The notes: a model not told the origin generated them from the letters alone. Positions 17,101 to 32,200 are shown, numbered from the stretch's first letter. The stretch is 64,000 bases of DNA from Cyanophora paradoxa (GCA_004431415.1 QPMI01000005.1:930001-994000); one strand, 5' to 3'. Made by a program: numbers and translations.

Positions 17101-20100
17101 GTGGGCAGCAGCCCTCACCGCAGCAGAAGTCGGGGACCTGTACAACAATGCATTCTCCTGCGACTACTTCAGGAAGCATGAGCTCTACCAGTGCGCCCGC
17201 GATATCGAATTCCTGTTAACGTCCTTGAGCTGATTGGTTTTCTCGTCAGTTATTGGAAGGTGTGTCTGCGCTCGCAGTGCTCCCAGCACGCGCGCCCTCA
17301 CGCATACGGCCCCCGCTCACGTTGCGATGTTCGCACCCGAAGTTCAACGAAATCAACGTGCGTTCGAGTTTTTATATATATATATGCTCTGCCCCGCTTC
17401 ACGATCAGAGATATTCATTATCTTCCGGCTTGGGGGGCGCCGGGCCTTCAGACCGCTACGTCCTTCGCAGACTCGAGCGGGAGCGGCCTGCAGATGGTCG
17501 TTCCCGCCCTTTCTTACGATGAGCCCCCCGTGGGTTCATGTTCGGCGGGTACTCGGGCGGACGTCTCCGTCGCAAATTGCTTCCCGACGGGCAGCCTGGA
17601 TCTCGACGTCGTGATTGACTCGTACCGGCTTGTTGCAAAAACCGCCCACTTCGAGATCGCGGTGACGAACTCCGGGCCTTCCGACGCCGCCGTCTCGATG
17701 TGGGTCGACTGCGTGCGCGTCGGCACCACAGGCAATTCGTTCTCGACGATGGTGTATGGAAATGTGAAGGTTGCCTACGTCGCGGCCAACGGAGGCGAGG
17801 CGAAGGTCACCATCACCGAGGCAGACCAGTGAGCCCCCGCGGCCGCGCGCAAGCTTTTGATCCGCACTCGATCTCGCCTGAATATTAATCCAACGCCGCA
17901 ACGTTAACCGAACCTCAGAATGGTCGCTAGCGAAGGCTACAACTGCACCGCAAAGATCGGACGCGGTAATACCGTATTGAAGTCGTCGGCCCCCACACCG
18001 ACAATCCGCGTGCCCGCGCACAAGAACCCAGCCTGCGGTGCGGGATCGCGACTCTCTCACGATTGCGCATAGCAGCTCAATTCCTCGGCTGTTATATATG
18101 GCGCAGGGCTCCGATTCCGGAGCTCCGCTTTTGGAGCTGCGGCACTAGAAGGCGCAGCAATAACAAACTTCGCATACAGCTCGACTTTTGTGAACCCCGT
18201 GACCATTGAATTCTGGCGCGTCGTCCTCTTGATGCTCCCCGTTGGCATTGCCCCTCCTCCTAACAATCACTGGAAGGGTGTGTCGCGTCAACCCAGTTGA
18301 CGGGGTGGATAACACCCAAGGCCAACTCTTTCCATGGCCCATCTTCAGTCAGTGGAACCCCTCGGTCGCGGGGACCGCCTTCAAGATCTGGTGCGCATGC
18401 ACGCGATTGGTGCTTCCCTCGAGCGCGGGCTAATTATAATCCCTGTGCTCAGGTTCTGGATGAAGCCAACCTCCTCGGGCTCGTTCAGGACACTGCAAGT
18501 CCAGATGGGGTACGGCGCTGAATTTTACAGAAGCTGCGAGGCAATCGACTCCGTTGGAAATGGGCAAGGCCTTCTCCCGGTGCTCGCGCATTTGAACAAC
18601 TAGCCCATTTTGCATAATGCTCATATTCCACTGCGCATGATCTTTCGTTGCGTTTCTCTCATACTTAGCCAAATACTTGGGTGCGCATGCGCAATTTGCC
18701 CTTAAGCGCTATTCATAATACCATGCTAAGTCTGCTCTGCTGACATGTTGTGATGTGGGTTGCGCGGCATGCGTAGATTCATTACGTGCGCTCGTGCAAT
18801 TTTCCAGAATTCTTGCAATTTGCACCGCGGTGCTGCGCATACTGATCAGGCTCTTCGCGGTTAACGTTACAGGCGGTTGTCATCGGCCAGACGACCTCTG
18901 GAAACGTAGCATCTCTCGCCTGCTATCGTAACGGAGCCCGAATGACTGTTGGTGGCCCGAACGATGCCGCTTCCATTGGACCCCGTGCTGTGGTGGGCGA
19001 TCCGTTGAACAAAATGACTCCAATGCGTTCCGGCTATGCGAGGGCGACGGCAAAGATCGGCGAGGCCGATAATCCTTGGGAGCAGCCCAAGGGCGTTGTG
19101 ATTTCTGAGTGCGTATACGAATGCGCTTATCTCAGCCGTTGCCGCGCGGGATCCTGTTGGTGTTGGTTGTGCTTTGACCAATTGCAAGTATCATTAATGT
19201 CACTGGCGCGTGCGCAGGTTCAAAGCTTGGAAGCAAGCGCTTACACAGGCGGAGATCCAGGACTTGTACATGAACCGCATCTCGTGCCGCATGCTCCTGT
19301 GCGCTGTTCCATTGCAGAACCCGTTTTTGCGTGCTTCGTTCTGAAGGCCAGATTCGCTCGGTCCTGAATCGGTTGGATCCCTGCAGGAAGTATCGCATGT
19401 ACATGTGAGCCCTTATAGTTACTAGCTATAGCTTTCTCCATGATCATGAATGCTGACAATTGCGCCCGTAGGTACTTCAAGAACAACGAAATAAATGTAT
19501 TTGAAGAATGAAACCAGTCCTTCTAAGTATCGCTCTTCTGATCTTCTTTGGCAGAGCGCTACAGCTGTCGCTAAAGACTACAGCGGAACTTTGTTGAACG
19601 GAAAGGCTCAAACGCTGAGCCCGGAAGGGACTGGTTCAAGCCGGCCGGCATTCGGATGCAGTGCTGTTTCCGGCAACGCTACCCGCAACATTGTCGTGGA
19701 GAAGTGCGCTTGGTTCGGGGGTAAGCTATTCGCCAAATGACTCGAAACATAGCACACATACTTAACCGTGTGCGCGTGAGCAGCGAACATTACGGCGCAA
19801 CCAACTGGTCTCACTTCTTACTTTCCGGTGACGGTGACCAGTGTTTCTTCGACGGCGGCCACGTTCGTTGCATATTTCTCGTTTGACGAGGGCCGCAGAT
19901 CAAAAACCTGGCCGTGTGGGGCGGCGCCAGGAGCGTTTCTGTCCGCGTGAACTGCACGCTCAACGGCACGGCGGACGCTTCCGGAGTCAGCGAAGCCCAG
20001 GGAGCCGTTGGCCTCGTCAAGGGCCAGCAGAAGTCCTTCGTCTTCACTCTTCGGAACTTGACGATGGGGACCGACTACAGCTGCACAGCAGCTCTCAGCA

Positions 20101-23100
20101 GTCTAAGCGCCGATATTGCGCTGGATGTGGATACGGAGCTGAGCAGCGGCCCCGCCACCTTCTCCGTGCCCGTGTACAAGGAGGGCAGCATACCCGAGGC
20201 GGGAGAACCGCCGGCGGTCGCAGAGGACCCCCCGGCCCCGACGGATCCGGCAGATCTACTGGTCGTCCCTCGAGCTCCGGAAATAATCGCAGCTGAAAAC
20301 ATCACTGCTGAATGTAAGATGGCTCTAATTATAAGATGACTTGAGCGCAGAACTGATGGCCATTACACGCAGCGGTTGTGCTCCGCTTTGGAATGCCGCT
20401 CGGATGGAGCACTTGGGCTTGCAGATCACGTATGTCCAGGCGAGCCACCGGCTGCAGCCGCGCTCGGTTCTTGCTTCGTCCGGACAAATTCAGCTGCAGC
20501 CCGGCCAGTTTGGGGATTGGAAGCCACGCGTGAACGTGACAGCGTTCGGCGCGACGTCGCTGGAGGATGCGCACCTGGATCCGGATCTGTGTACGAGTAC
20601 TCGCTGGTGGCATACACAAACGACATTGCCTCAGTTCAATCGAACGTGTGGCGCGTCGTCACTTGTCCATCGCCTCCGGTGCTGCTCGATGAAGCTTTGT
20701 CGGTTTCTGTCACCGCCGCGAGCCTCGGGATCGACCCGCCTTCGGACGGCTCCGCGGCGGTCGCGGTGCGCGTGCTACTCACAAGGCAGCTCTACGCGAC
20801 GGGAGAGAGAGCAGAGCTAGTCGCTCGGGAAGGGAGCCCACCGGCTTTGGATGCTAGCGTTCAGTTCACAGATACTGGTGTCAAGCCAGGGCGGACTTAC
20901 ACATACACTGCGACCTACGCTCTGGCGACGGGCTACAAGTCCCGTCCGAGCTCCCCTGTCACAATGCACACGCCGCCGAGCGCCCCGGAGCTGTCCATTC
21001 TGGAGGGGACGTCTTCTTTCGCCAGGCTTCGCATCGGATGCCCTGCTGATGCAGAGGAGCAGTATATTCGGAAGGCGGAGCTCTTCCGTGATGGTAAACT
21101 GATCGCCCAGATACCAGCGTGCAGCGAGTCTGGCCCTTCGGTCGAGCATATCACGTACGTGGACTACGTTGGCTTGGACCGGGCCAGAGCGGGGAGCATC
21201 GCCTACACCGCGATATTTCTCGGCGACCACGGCACAATTTCGCCTTTGTCCGTTGCACTGGATGTGGAGCTCCCGCTGAAGCCGCCCCCGACACCGGCGC
21301 CCACCCCGTTCATCGAGCCGTGCTCTTTTGCAGCAACATTATTGCTGCCCGCACAAGTCAACGGCACCACAACCGGCCGGCTCTCGTTCCTCTCGGGCCT
21401 GACTAATTTCAAGGACTTGGATTCCAATTCCAGTGAGGCGTGGTTCCGCTTCGTTCCATTGCGATCGGGTGCGGCGCCGTCTATGCGCGCGTCTATCGCA
21501 CACTAAACTTTTAATTAATCGTGCGGGGCTCTGACCCTGCAGCAAACTTGTTATCTCCACCTGCTCGCACTCGACTTCATTTGACACGGTGGTGGACTTC
21601 TCTCGGCTTCCGTCTGTCCGTTGGCATCAGCAGAAAACGCTCTGATCGCCGCAAATGGTGCTCAATTATAATCAGAACGAAGTCAACAGCTAATACATTT
21701 CACGAAGATGACGCTGCGCCGGGACTGTGCCCAGAAAATGATGTCCTAGCCTCAAACTGTCGGTGCTTTCTGCATCGGTTTCTAATGGAACTCTTCTTTA
21801 TATCGTTGTGAAAGGTCATTCTATTCAATCTTTGCGTCCTTATATACGTCCGAATCGACTCGAAACTCGACAGGATATGAGGGGAAGCAGCAGGGCGCTT
21901 TCCGTTTATCCGTTAAATTTGAGGATCCCCCACCGACGCCTGTCCCTGCCCCCACGCCTTCTCCGCTGCCGGCGCCGAACACCACACTGGTCCCCTGCTC
22001 CAACGCTTCTCGCATCGGAGCCCAGGCATCGATCATTCAGAAAACAGGCCCGGCTTACCTTGCACGGAATGACAGTGGAATGGGAGAGGCCTGGTTCAGC
22101 TTCGTTCCTCCTTATAACGGGTTCGACCTCTCTGACGCAAGGCCTTCCGCCTTTCTTTATTATTCTAATTTCGGCGTGCCTGCAGGCTGCTGATACTGTC
22201 AACGTGCTCGTCGGCTACGAATTTCAGCTCCTCGATCCTGCTCCTAGATGCTGCTGCGTGCCCCGTCTCGTCATTTACAAACTCTTCAATCGTGGCCAGA
22301 GCAGGTACGCACCTTCATCCATATTCGAATTTATATGCCTTCAAATCGAAAAGAGGGTCGCTGAGTCGGTCGGAACGCAGACGACGCTCCAGACTGCGCT
22401 CTGAATTTGCGCGGTGCGGTCTTGAAGGTCACCGTGCTTGCTGGGGTGCAGTACTACGCCGTCGTGACAGGTTTGATGAAAAGCATGCCTTCGAGTTCGC
22501 CCGTTTCGATTTCTGACTCTGCAATGTATGTACGCACAGGCCCCAACTCCGAGACCAGGATGTTTGAACTCGAGGTGGCGCTAGTGCCGCTCGCCCCGCA
22601 GAGCGATCCCAGAGAACGCTATTCCTGGGCTCGGGCCTGGTAGACGCGTTACGGCTTTGGCGTGGGGTCGTCGCATAGGCCCAATTGCTGGGTTGAGCTT
22701 GGCCGGCGCTGCGGACGGCGTGATTGCAACCGGAACAAGCGACGGCGCAGTCCAGCTGTGGAATTCAGTTTCTGGCGCAAACGTCTCGCGATACGCGCGC
22801 ACTCGGAAAGGTCAATGCGGTAGACATATCTGCGGACGGCGCTCTCCTCGTCTCTGCGAGCTCCGATGCTTCGACCCGTCTGTGGTTCATTTCGTCACGG
22901 CTAAGGATCGGCGAGCTGATGCATAAAAGAGCAGCAAACACCGCTGTGCTTTGGCGGTCGCATCTCATCGCATCCGCCGGCGACGATGGCAGCATTGTTG
23001 TCAGAGCTGCCGAGACTGGAAATATCGAGTGGCAGAGGGACGCAGCCCATGGCGGCTCGTCTATCCTTGCACTTGCGATGTCAGCCAACGGCACGCTGCT

Positions 23101-25214
23101 CCTGTCTGGCTGCGACGGCGGCAGGGTCAAAGTCTTTAACATCTCTGCAAAATCGAGCGGCTCGAAGGCGAAGAAGCTCGGCGATTTGAGCTCACCAATT
23201 AAATCTGTCGCGTTGTCCAGGGACGGCCTTCTGGCAGCGCGGCGGTGGCACCGGCGAGGAGGGGATTCACACAGCTAGAAGAGCCGCTCGTCCGAATCTG
23301 GCGGGTCACGGATGGGACGCAGATGCAAGCCATCACAGGGCACGCGGCAGGAGTAACCGCGATTGTGTTTACTTCAGACAGCCGCCAGCTCTTCACATCT
23401 AGCATCGACGGTCTTGTGCGGGCATTCGCATCAACAACCGGAAGACTTATCACCGTGTACAGAAGCACTCTTCGCATGGCGCCCGTCGAGTTTATTGCTT
23501 TATCGCCCGATGAACACCACTTGGTGTCGTGGAGCGATCGAGCGGCTCATGTGTTTGGTATCAACCGGACCGTTTCCGACGCCGTTGCGCCCCTTCCGAT
23601 AGAAGTATGGAAATTCGAAGGTGCTTAAGAATTTACATCATTCTAGAAATGGTGCACTTCGTCTAACAGCTCCCTCGCGCAGATGCATTTGCCGCAGTTC
23701 AGAGTGATCGCGAGTTTACACTGCCATCTTTCGTTAGCCTTGACCTCTCGTTCACGCGCCCGCGGTCTAGCATCGGTTTTCCTCCGCCCGAAGCGACTGC
23801 AGCTTCGAGTAGCAGGTGGAAGATCACGGCACCAAAAGGCTCGATAGTCGTGTTCAATTTCTCGAGCCTGTCGATGGCGGAAGGCTTTGACACTGTATCG
23901 GCTCGTTCTCTTTTGACCTCTTTTTAAACTCGCTCCAAATCTGAGCGTTGCGAGCAGATATACAACGGACTCGATGACACTCAAGAACGGCTGCTGCAAT
24001 TTAGCGGAGATCTTACAATGCTGAAAGCTCAGCTTGGCACCAACCAAGTGCACAGCTCTCACATGACGAGCGCTCTGTACATTGTATTCGAATTCGGATC
24101 TGGGAAATTCGAAGATGTAGAGCAGAGCGCTGTTAAGTCGAGGTTTAACGCCGAAGCGTATTTCAGTGCGTTCGAGATCTCATTTAGAATCCCGCTCTTG
24201 CATTTCACTCGTTATAATTAATTTTACTCGCATCACGCAGTTCCGGTTGAGCGTGTGCATTTGCAGAGAGAAGAGACCACGATTCTTGTGTGTCAGCATC
24301 CAATTCTCTCGGAAACGCTGCCAGCAACTGCTTGGTACGTTTTGCATTCCGAGCGTGCCATTTGGTCCGAAGAACAAGTTTTCCGACTTGCAGGTTGGTG
24401 TCGACGGTGCTTGGGCATCGCATTCGGATCGATATGATTAATTCTTCGCTTGACAACGCTGGCGACCTGCTGACGGTGCCGTTTGAGTCGTATAAAGGGC
24501 ATTAATATATATTATCATTTACATCTGCCCGGCCTCGCTTCTGCATTACAGGTGTACGAAGGAGAGGCAGTCCGGCGCGAGATGACTCTCCGCGTGCTTG
24601 AAGGCACTTCTGCATCAGAGGCAGACCCTTTTCAATCCCGTCTGTCGGTTGCAAGCTCCTTGAATTTACTGCTGCTCACTCTGCGGCCTTCGCGATCGAA
24701 CTCGAGCGCCATTTTGAAGTACAGTCAGGCACGTGCACGAACCGTTTCTCGTACCTTTACATGTTATTCTTTTGGTCTGCTAGGTTTACTCTGGGCGCAG
24801 TTGCAGAGCCGACCGAGCCGATCGCCCTCACAAACGCTTCTTCACGTATTCGAATCCAACGTGAAATCAGTACTTCGTCGCGCGCGGGAAAGAAATGGTG
24901 GAGTCGTTTGCGCTGCTTTGATGATTTCATGCTTTGCATAACAGTGTATACGTATTCTTGAACAGGTTGATCACAGCTCCGGAGGGCTCCTTCGCAGAAC
25001 TCGAAATTGTGAGCATCACCGCAGTCCAGCCAGTTTCTCTTTCGGTCTGTGCTTCGTAAATCGCCTTCTTTCTCTGAACGCAAATATTTCGATTCACGTT
25101 CAATGCACAGATCTTTGACGGCACTGATGCAACCGCTCCCGTCATTCTGCGATTCAGTGGAACTACCGCGCAAATGGTGGATCTTCACTCCTCGTTGGTG
25201 TTTCGAGGCTCTGC
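14117..25214 (+). repeat. 11.1-kb tandem duplication, copy 1
   Basis: The sequence from 14117 recurs from 25215 in the same orientation and adjacent. Copy 1 starts in gene-poor DNA and ends inside a gene (at ...GAGGCTCTGCA), where copy 2 continues into further coding sequence. The copies differ, as far as I can see, only in one-base length changes; copy 1 is shorter at 12 sites (20.4-24.7 kb) and longer at 5 (15.3-18.5 kb). The first 1.08 kb is upstream DNA with CCCAGACAG repeats (about 14330-14460) and a CA microsatellite. Confidence 0.9.
15199..25214 (+). pseudogene. Truncated duplicate (5' part only) of the giant multidomain secreted gene
   Basis: The ATG at 15199 opens a classical signal peptide (basic start, VLLVLLVAA core, SASAQA cleavage region); exon 1 ends at 15301 with a GTGAGC donor and exon 2 starts at 15399. 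Downstream it carries the same exons as the complete copy at 26297: LamG-like ends (MWAAALTAAEVGDLYNN near 17100, AWKQALTQAEIQDLYMN near 19230), FN3-like and PPC-like segments (19.9-22.1 kb), WD40 repeats (22.6-23.6 kb) and the first CUB-like exons. The gene stops abruptly at 25214 in the middle of a domain. One-base deletions break frames that are open in copy 2, but these may be consensus errors. Confidence 0.6.
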
Positions 25215-26296
25215 ATAAGAAGTTTTCAAGTTTGCCGCACTTTTGCGCCGCCAGCCGGCGCCGCCGCGCCAGGCCCTGAGGCTCAGCGGCTGCGCGCGGC
25301 GCGCTGGCGCCACGCTGCCAGCCTGCCACCAGGCTAGCCAGACTCTGAGTGAGTCGAGTCTGAGAACCGGAGCACCACCGGTCCTAGACTCCTAGGTATA
25401 GCCTGTAACCGTATAGGTAGCTTCCCAGACAGTGCTTCCCAGACAGTGCGCCCAGACAGCAGCAGCTTCCGACGTCGACGTTCCCAGACAGTACGCCCAG
25501 ACAGTGTCCCCCGGTATCTACGTAGCTTCAGGCTTTCGGCTGCCCAGACAGCAGCTGCAGCAGCACCAGCTGCAGCGCGCGCGCACACACACACACACAT
25601 ATGCATATGCATGCGGCTCACAACGATATCCGATGATCCAGCCGTATAATTGGGCTTGCGTATAGCGACGCACGTGTTCGTTGTGCTGGATTTGCTCGCC
25701 ACGGCGCCGGCGCGGCGCTCGAACGCTGCTGATTTGCTGGGGGAATGCGGTGCCACGGTGAGCTATCACTTCTATATCATGAACATGTATATATACGCAT
25801 GCCATGACACGCGGCATACGAATAACGTATACTCGCGGCAGGTCCGACGGTCTATATGTAAGGACCATCATGAGAAAATATCTGTGAGCCTGACAGGCAA
25901 GCACTGTCCCGGTCTACTAGCTATAGGCTCAGCGGCTACAGCGCTAGCGCTGGCTATAGCGCGCCTAGTCGATCGGATCCGGAGGCCTGGCTGGTGTCCC
26001 TATAAGCCTTTCGGAAGTTCGGAGGCTTAGGCCCTAGCCCCAGCGGCTCACGGTCGCACTGCTGCTGCAACGGCCGAGCATTGTACGCGTGCGGCGTGTC
26101 TGGGGCGACGTGCGCTTATACGTACGGTCGTGCGCTTTCATGATTCAAGATTTGATATCGAAGCGTGTGCGCATGCATTCAATGCGCAGTTGACATTGGT
26201 ATTCAGCTGCAGAGTCTACTGCAGGGCACAGGTCGACTTGCCGAGTCGGAATCTCGGATTGATCCACATTCTTGATCTCTATCGAACGCATTGCAC

Positions 26297-29200
26297 ATGG
26301 GGTTGACGCGCGCAGCAACAGCGTTTAGCATCGTGCTTCTTGTGCTGCTCGTCGCCGCGCGGATCCGGAGCGCCAGCGCCCAGGCTCCGCCGACGTGCGG
26401 TGAGCTTGATCATGCCCATGATCGATATCGATGACCCTGATCGACACAATATGTGCATATGCATCCCTCATCGTCTTGGATTGAGCGCGCGACAGGTCTC
26501 AAATTCGGGAGAACGGCGCCGGGGTCGGCTTTTGGCTTCGACAAGTACACCACAATGCGCCTGCTGCGGCCGTCGGAGTTGGCTTCTTCTGAGACAGCAA
26601 GAGTGGCTCTCGTCAACTCTTACCCCAAGGTGCGTCGCGATCGCAAACGTGGCATTTGTTTGCTGTCATCGAAGCCAACGATAACGCCGGCTGCGGCCTT
26701 TGTCAGATCCGCTACACGAATCCCATGACATTGGTGCGTATTTTCGTTTGTTCTCGTGCAATGCTTCTGAGATCTTTCCTTCGTACGCACGTGCACGTGG
26801 CTGGTGACTTAGGAATTCTGGTGAGGACTCGCTATATATTGTATTCCAGGTCTGATCACTTTTCAATGCTGAAGCTGCTGATGGGCCTGCGCATGCAGGA
26901 TAAAGAGCAATGTCGCGGCGGGCGATTACATGATAAATCCAACGGGAATCATCGCGTTCGGCAATTACGAGGTCGGCGCCCCCTGCAAATCGGCTTTTCA
27001 GCTCTGACTTGCGGCCATTGGGCGTAGGACGATGAATTCTCCGTGGTAGGCGCTGATATCGGCCGATATCAGGCCATCCCGATCGCAAGCTTAAGCACGT
27101 CTGATCGATTTCCGATCCGTTCTGGCGCGCACTCACAGTCATTCGGCTACGATCGGCACAACAACGTTAACCGAAATTTTTTGAATGTTAACATGACGGT
27201 CCGTCCAGAGCGCATGCGCATGCATTTGCGAGAACAGATAGCCTGATCGCGCTACCACGATCGCCTACGAGCACAGTACGGAAGTCTTTCAAGCACAGCG
27301 CGCGGGTCCGTTACTTTGTACGGTGGTGTTGCAAGCGATGCGATCCCGGTGCGCTTCGGCATCACATCAAAATCTCAATTTGCATCTTTGCTTTGGCTGT
27401 TTCTAACACCCCATGCAACTCTATCCGCATATTATAGCGGGATGGCAGCTGGGTGCGTTGAATGTAATATTTATTCTACAGTTAATATTTGACTTCATCG
27501 ATCGCTTGCAATGATTCTTCGTGATGGCGCAGTACCATGTGGTAAGTGCACTGTAACACTATTTAACTACCCGTGCGCCCGTGCGAACCTCGAGAACAGG
27601 CTATAGTGATAGAGGCGACCGATGCGAGCAACCGGGCGCAAGTCCGTTGGTACAGGCGCGCGCGCGCTTCGTTGCAGATCCGGGCTCATGATCAGGTATT
27701 AGTCCAGAACGCCTTTACTGACTTTTTGGTTCGCCTAGAAATGGCGTTGCTGGAGGCTTTTCGGCGCGGGGATCGTTTCTTAGCGATCCCAATACGAGAC
27801 ACAAATTGGTGAATGCAGCCACATGCATTTGCAGTGCACGTGCACCGATATCGACTAATTATAACTTGCACGATTACACACAGCCCCCACTCTGGTCGAC
27901 AACTAACATCGACCGATACTACTTGCATGTCACGGGCACGGGCTCGGACAGACGATACTTCGACCGCTTCGGGATTCGAGCGGGGCTCATCGGCGAAACC
28001 TTCCGCGCCCGCCCCTCCAGCGCCGTGAGTACCGGCCGCCGCCGCTGTCGTCGACGTCGTGGCCGCCGCCATCGACGTCGACCGCCGGACGACCGCTAAG
28101 TTCTGTGGCCACTGTACAGATCACCGCTTCCCAACTCACGGTCGCCAACCGAGCCGACTTCAGCCTCGTGAACACGGACCTTGCCGAGATCCGCATGTGG
28201 GCAGCAGCCCTCACCGCAGCAGAAGTCGGGGACCTGTACAACAATGCATTCTCCTGCGACTACTTCAGGAAGCATGAGCTCTACCAGTGCGCCCGCGATA
28301 TCGAATTCCTGTTAACGTCCTTGAGCTGATTGGTTTTCTCGTCAGTTATTGGAAGGTGTGTCTGCGCTCGCAGTGCTCCCAGCACGCGCGCCCTCACGCA
28401 TACGGCCCCCGCTCACGTTGCGATGTTCGCACCCGAAGTTCAACGAAATCAACGTGCGTTCGAGTTTTTATATATATATATGCTCTGCCCCGCTTCACGA
28501 TCAGAGATATTCATTATCTTCCGGCTTGGGGGGCGCCGGGCCTTCAGACCGCTACGTCCTTCGCAGACTCGAGCGGGAGCGGCCTGCAGATGGTCGTTCC
28601 CGCCCTTTCTTACGATGAGCCCCCCGTGGGTTCATGTTCGGCGGGTACTCGGGCGGACGTCTCCGTCGCAAATTGCTTCCCGACGGGCAGCCTGGATCTC
28701 GACGTCGTGATTGACTCGTACCGGCTTGTTGCAAAAACCGCCCACTTCGAGATCGCGGTGACGAACTCCGGGCCTTCCGACGCCGCCGTCTCGATGTGGG
28801 TCGACTGCGTGCGCGTCGGCACCACAGGCAATTCGTTCTCGACGATGGTGTATGGAAATGTGAAGGTTGCCTACGTCGCGGCCAACGGAGGCGAGGCGAA
28901 GGTCACCATCACCGAGGCAGACCAGTGAGCCCCCGCGGCCGCGCGCAAGCTTTTGATCCGCACTCGATCTCGCCTGAATATTAATCCAACGCCGCAACGT
29001 TAACCGAACCTCAGAATGGTCGCTAGCGAAGGCTACAACTGCACCGCAAAGATCGGACGCGGTAATACCGTATTGAAGTCGTCGGCCCCCACACCGACAA
29101 TCCGCGTGCCCGCGCACAAGAACCCAGCCTGCGGTGCGGGATCGCGACTCTCTCACGATTGCGCATAGCAGCTCAATTCCTCGGCTGTTATATATGGCGC

Positions 29201-32200
29201 AGGGCTCCGATTCCGGAGCTCCGCTTTTGGAGCTGCGGCACTAGAAGGCGCAGCAATAACAAACTTCGCATACAGCTCGACTTTTGTGAACCCCGTGACC
29301 ATTGAATTCTGGCGCGTCGTCCTCTTGATGCTCCCCGTTGGCATTGCCCCTCCTCCTAACAATCACTGGAAGGGTGTGTCGCGTCAACCCAGTTGACGGG
29401 GTGGATAACACCCAAGGCCAACTCTTTCCATGGCCCATCTTCAGTCAGTGGAACCCTCGGTCGCGGGACCGCCTTCAAGATCTGGTGCGCATGCACGCGA
29501 TTGGTGCTTCCCTCGAGCGCGGGCTAATTATAATCCCTGTGCTCAGGTTCTGGATGAAGCCAACCTCCTCGGGCTCGTTCAGGACACTGCAAGTCCAGAT
29601 GGGTACGGCGCTGAATTTTACAGAAGCTGCGAGGCAATCGACTCCGTTGGAAATGGGCAAGGCCTTCTCCCGGTGCTCGCGCATTTGAACAACTAGCCCA
29701 TTTTGCATAATGCTCATATTCCACTGCGCATGATCTTTCGTTGCGTTTCTCTCATACTTAGCCAAATACTTGGGTGCGCATGCGCAATTTGCCCTTAAGC
29801 GCTATTCATAATACCATGCTAAGTCTGCTCTGCTGACATGTTGTGATGTGGGTTGCGCGGCATGCGTAGATTCATTACGTGCGCTCGTGCAATTTTCCAG
29901 AATTCTTGCAATTTGCACCGCGGTGCTGCGCATACTGATCAGGCTCTTCGCGGTTAACGTTACAGGCGGTTGTCATCGGCCAGACGACCTCTGGAAACGT
30001 AGCATCTCTCGCCTGCTATCGTAACGGAGCCCGAATGACTGTTGGTGGCCCGAACGATGCCGCTTCCATTGGACCCCGTGCTGTGGTGGGCGATCCGTTG
30101 AACAAAATGACTCCAATGCGTTCCGGCTATGCGAGGGCGACGGCAAAGATCGGCGAGGCCGATAATCCTTGGGAGCAGCCCAAGGGCGTTGTGATTTCTG
30201 AGTGCGTATACGAATGCGCTTATCTCAGCCGTTGCCGCGCGGGATCCTGTTGGTGTTGGTTGTGCTTTGACCAATTGCAAGTATCATTAATGTCACTGGC
30301 GCGTGCGCAGGTTCAAAGCTTGGAAGCAAGCGCTTACACAGGCGGAGATCCAGGACTTGTACATGAACCGCATCTCGTGCCGCATGCTCCTGTGCGCTGT
30401 TCCATTGCAGAACCCGTTTTTGCGTGCTTCGTTCTGAAGGCCAGATTCGCTCGGTCCTGAATCGGTTGGATCCCTGCAGGAAGTATCGCATGTACATGTG
30501 AGCCCTTATAGTTACTAGCTATAGCTTTCTCCATGATCATGAATGCTGACAATTGCGCCCGTAGGTACTTCAAGAACAACGAAATAAATGTATTTGAAGA
30601 ATGAAACCAGTCCTTCTAAGTATCGCTCTTCTGATCTTCTTTGGCAGAGCGCTACAGCTGTCGCTAAAGACTACAGCGGAACTTTGTTGAACGGAAAGGC
30701 TCAAACGCTGAGCCCGGAAGGGACTGGTTCAAGCCGGCCGGCATTCGGATGCAGTGCTGTTTCCGGCAACGCTACCCGCAACATTGTCGTGGAGAAGTGC
30801 GCTTGGTTCGGGGGTAAGCTATTCGCCAAATGACTCGAAACATAGCACACATACTTAACCGTGTGCGCGTGAGCAGCGAACATTACGGCGCAACCAACTG
30901 GTCTCACTTCTTACTTTCCGGTGACGGTGACCAGTGTTTCTTCGACGGCGGCCACGTTCGTTGCATATTTCTCGTTTGACGAGGGCCGCAGATCAAAAAC
31001 CTGGCCGTGTGGGGCGGCGCCAGGAGCGTTTCTGTCCGCGTGAACTGCACGCTCAACGGCACGGCGGACGCTTCCGGAGTCAGCGAAGCCCAGGGAGCCG
31101 TTGGCCTCGTCAAGGGCCAGCAGAAGTCCTTCGTCTTCACTCTTCGGAACTTGACGATGGGGACCGACTACAGCTGCACAGCAGCTCTCAGCAGTCTAAG
31201 CGCCGATATTGCGCTGGATGTGGATACGGAGCTGAGCAGCGGCCCCGCCACCTTCTCCGTGCCCGTGTACAAGGAGGGCAGCATACCCGAGGCGGGAGAA
31301 CCGCCGGCGGTCGCAGAGGACCCCCCGGCCCCGACGGATCCGGCAGATCTACTGGTCGTCCCTCGAGCTCCGGAAATAATCGCAGCTGAAAACATCACTG
31401 CTGAATGTAAGATGGCTCTAATTATAAGATGACTTGAGCGCAGAACTGATGGCCATTACACGCAGCGGTTGTGCTCCGCTTTGGAATGCCGCTCGGATGG
31501 GAGCACTTGGGCTTGCAGATCACGTATGTCCAGGCGAGCCACCGGCTGCAGCCGCGCTCGGTTCTTGCTTCGTCCGGACAAATTCAGCTGCAGCCCGGCC
31601 AGTTTGGGGATTGGAAGCCACGCGTGAACGTGACAGCGTTCGGCGCGACGTCGCTGGAGGATGCGCACCTGGATCCGGGATCTGTGTACGAGTACTCGCT
31701 GGTGGCATACACAAACGACATTGCCTCAGTTCAATCGAACGTGTGGCGCGTCGTCACTTGTCCATCGCCTCCGGTGCTGCTCGATGAAGCTTTGTCGGTT
31801 TCTGTCACCGCCGCGAGCCTCGGGATCGACCCGCCTTCGGACGGCTCCGCGGCGGTCGCGGTGCGCGTGCTACTCACAAGGCAGCTCTACGCGACGGGAG
31901 AGAGAGCAGAGCTAGTCGCTCGGGAAGGGAGCCCACCGGCTTTGGATGCTAGCGTTCAGTTCACAGATACTGGTGTCAAGCCAGGGCGGACTTACACATA
32001 CACTGCGACCTACGCTCTGGCGACGGGCTACAAGTCCCGTCCGAGCTCCCCTGTCACAATGCACACGCCGCCGAGCGCCCCGGAGCTGTCCATTCTGGAG
32101 GGGACGTCTTCTTTCGCCAGGCTTCGCATCGGATGCCCTGCTGATGCAGAGGAGCAGTATATTCGGAAGGCGGAGCTCTTCCGTGATGGTAAACTGATCG

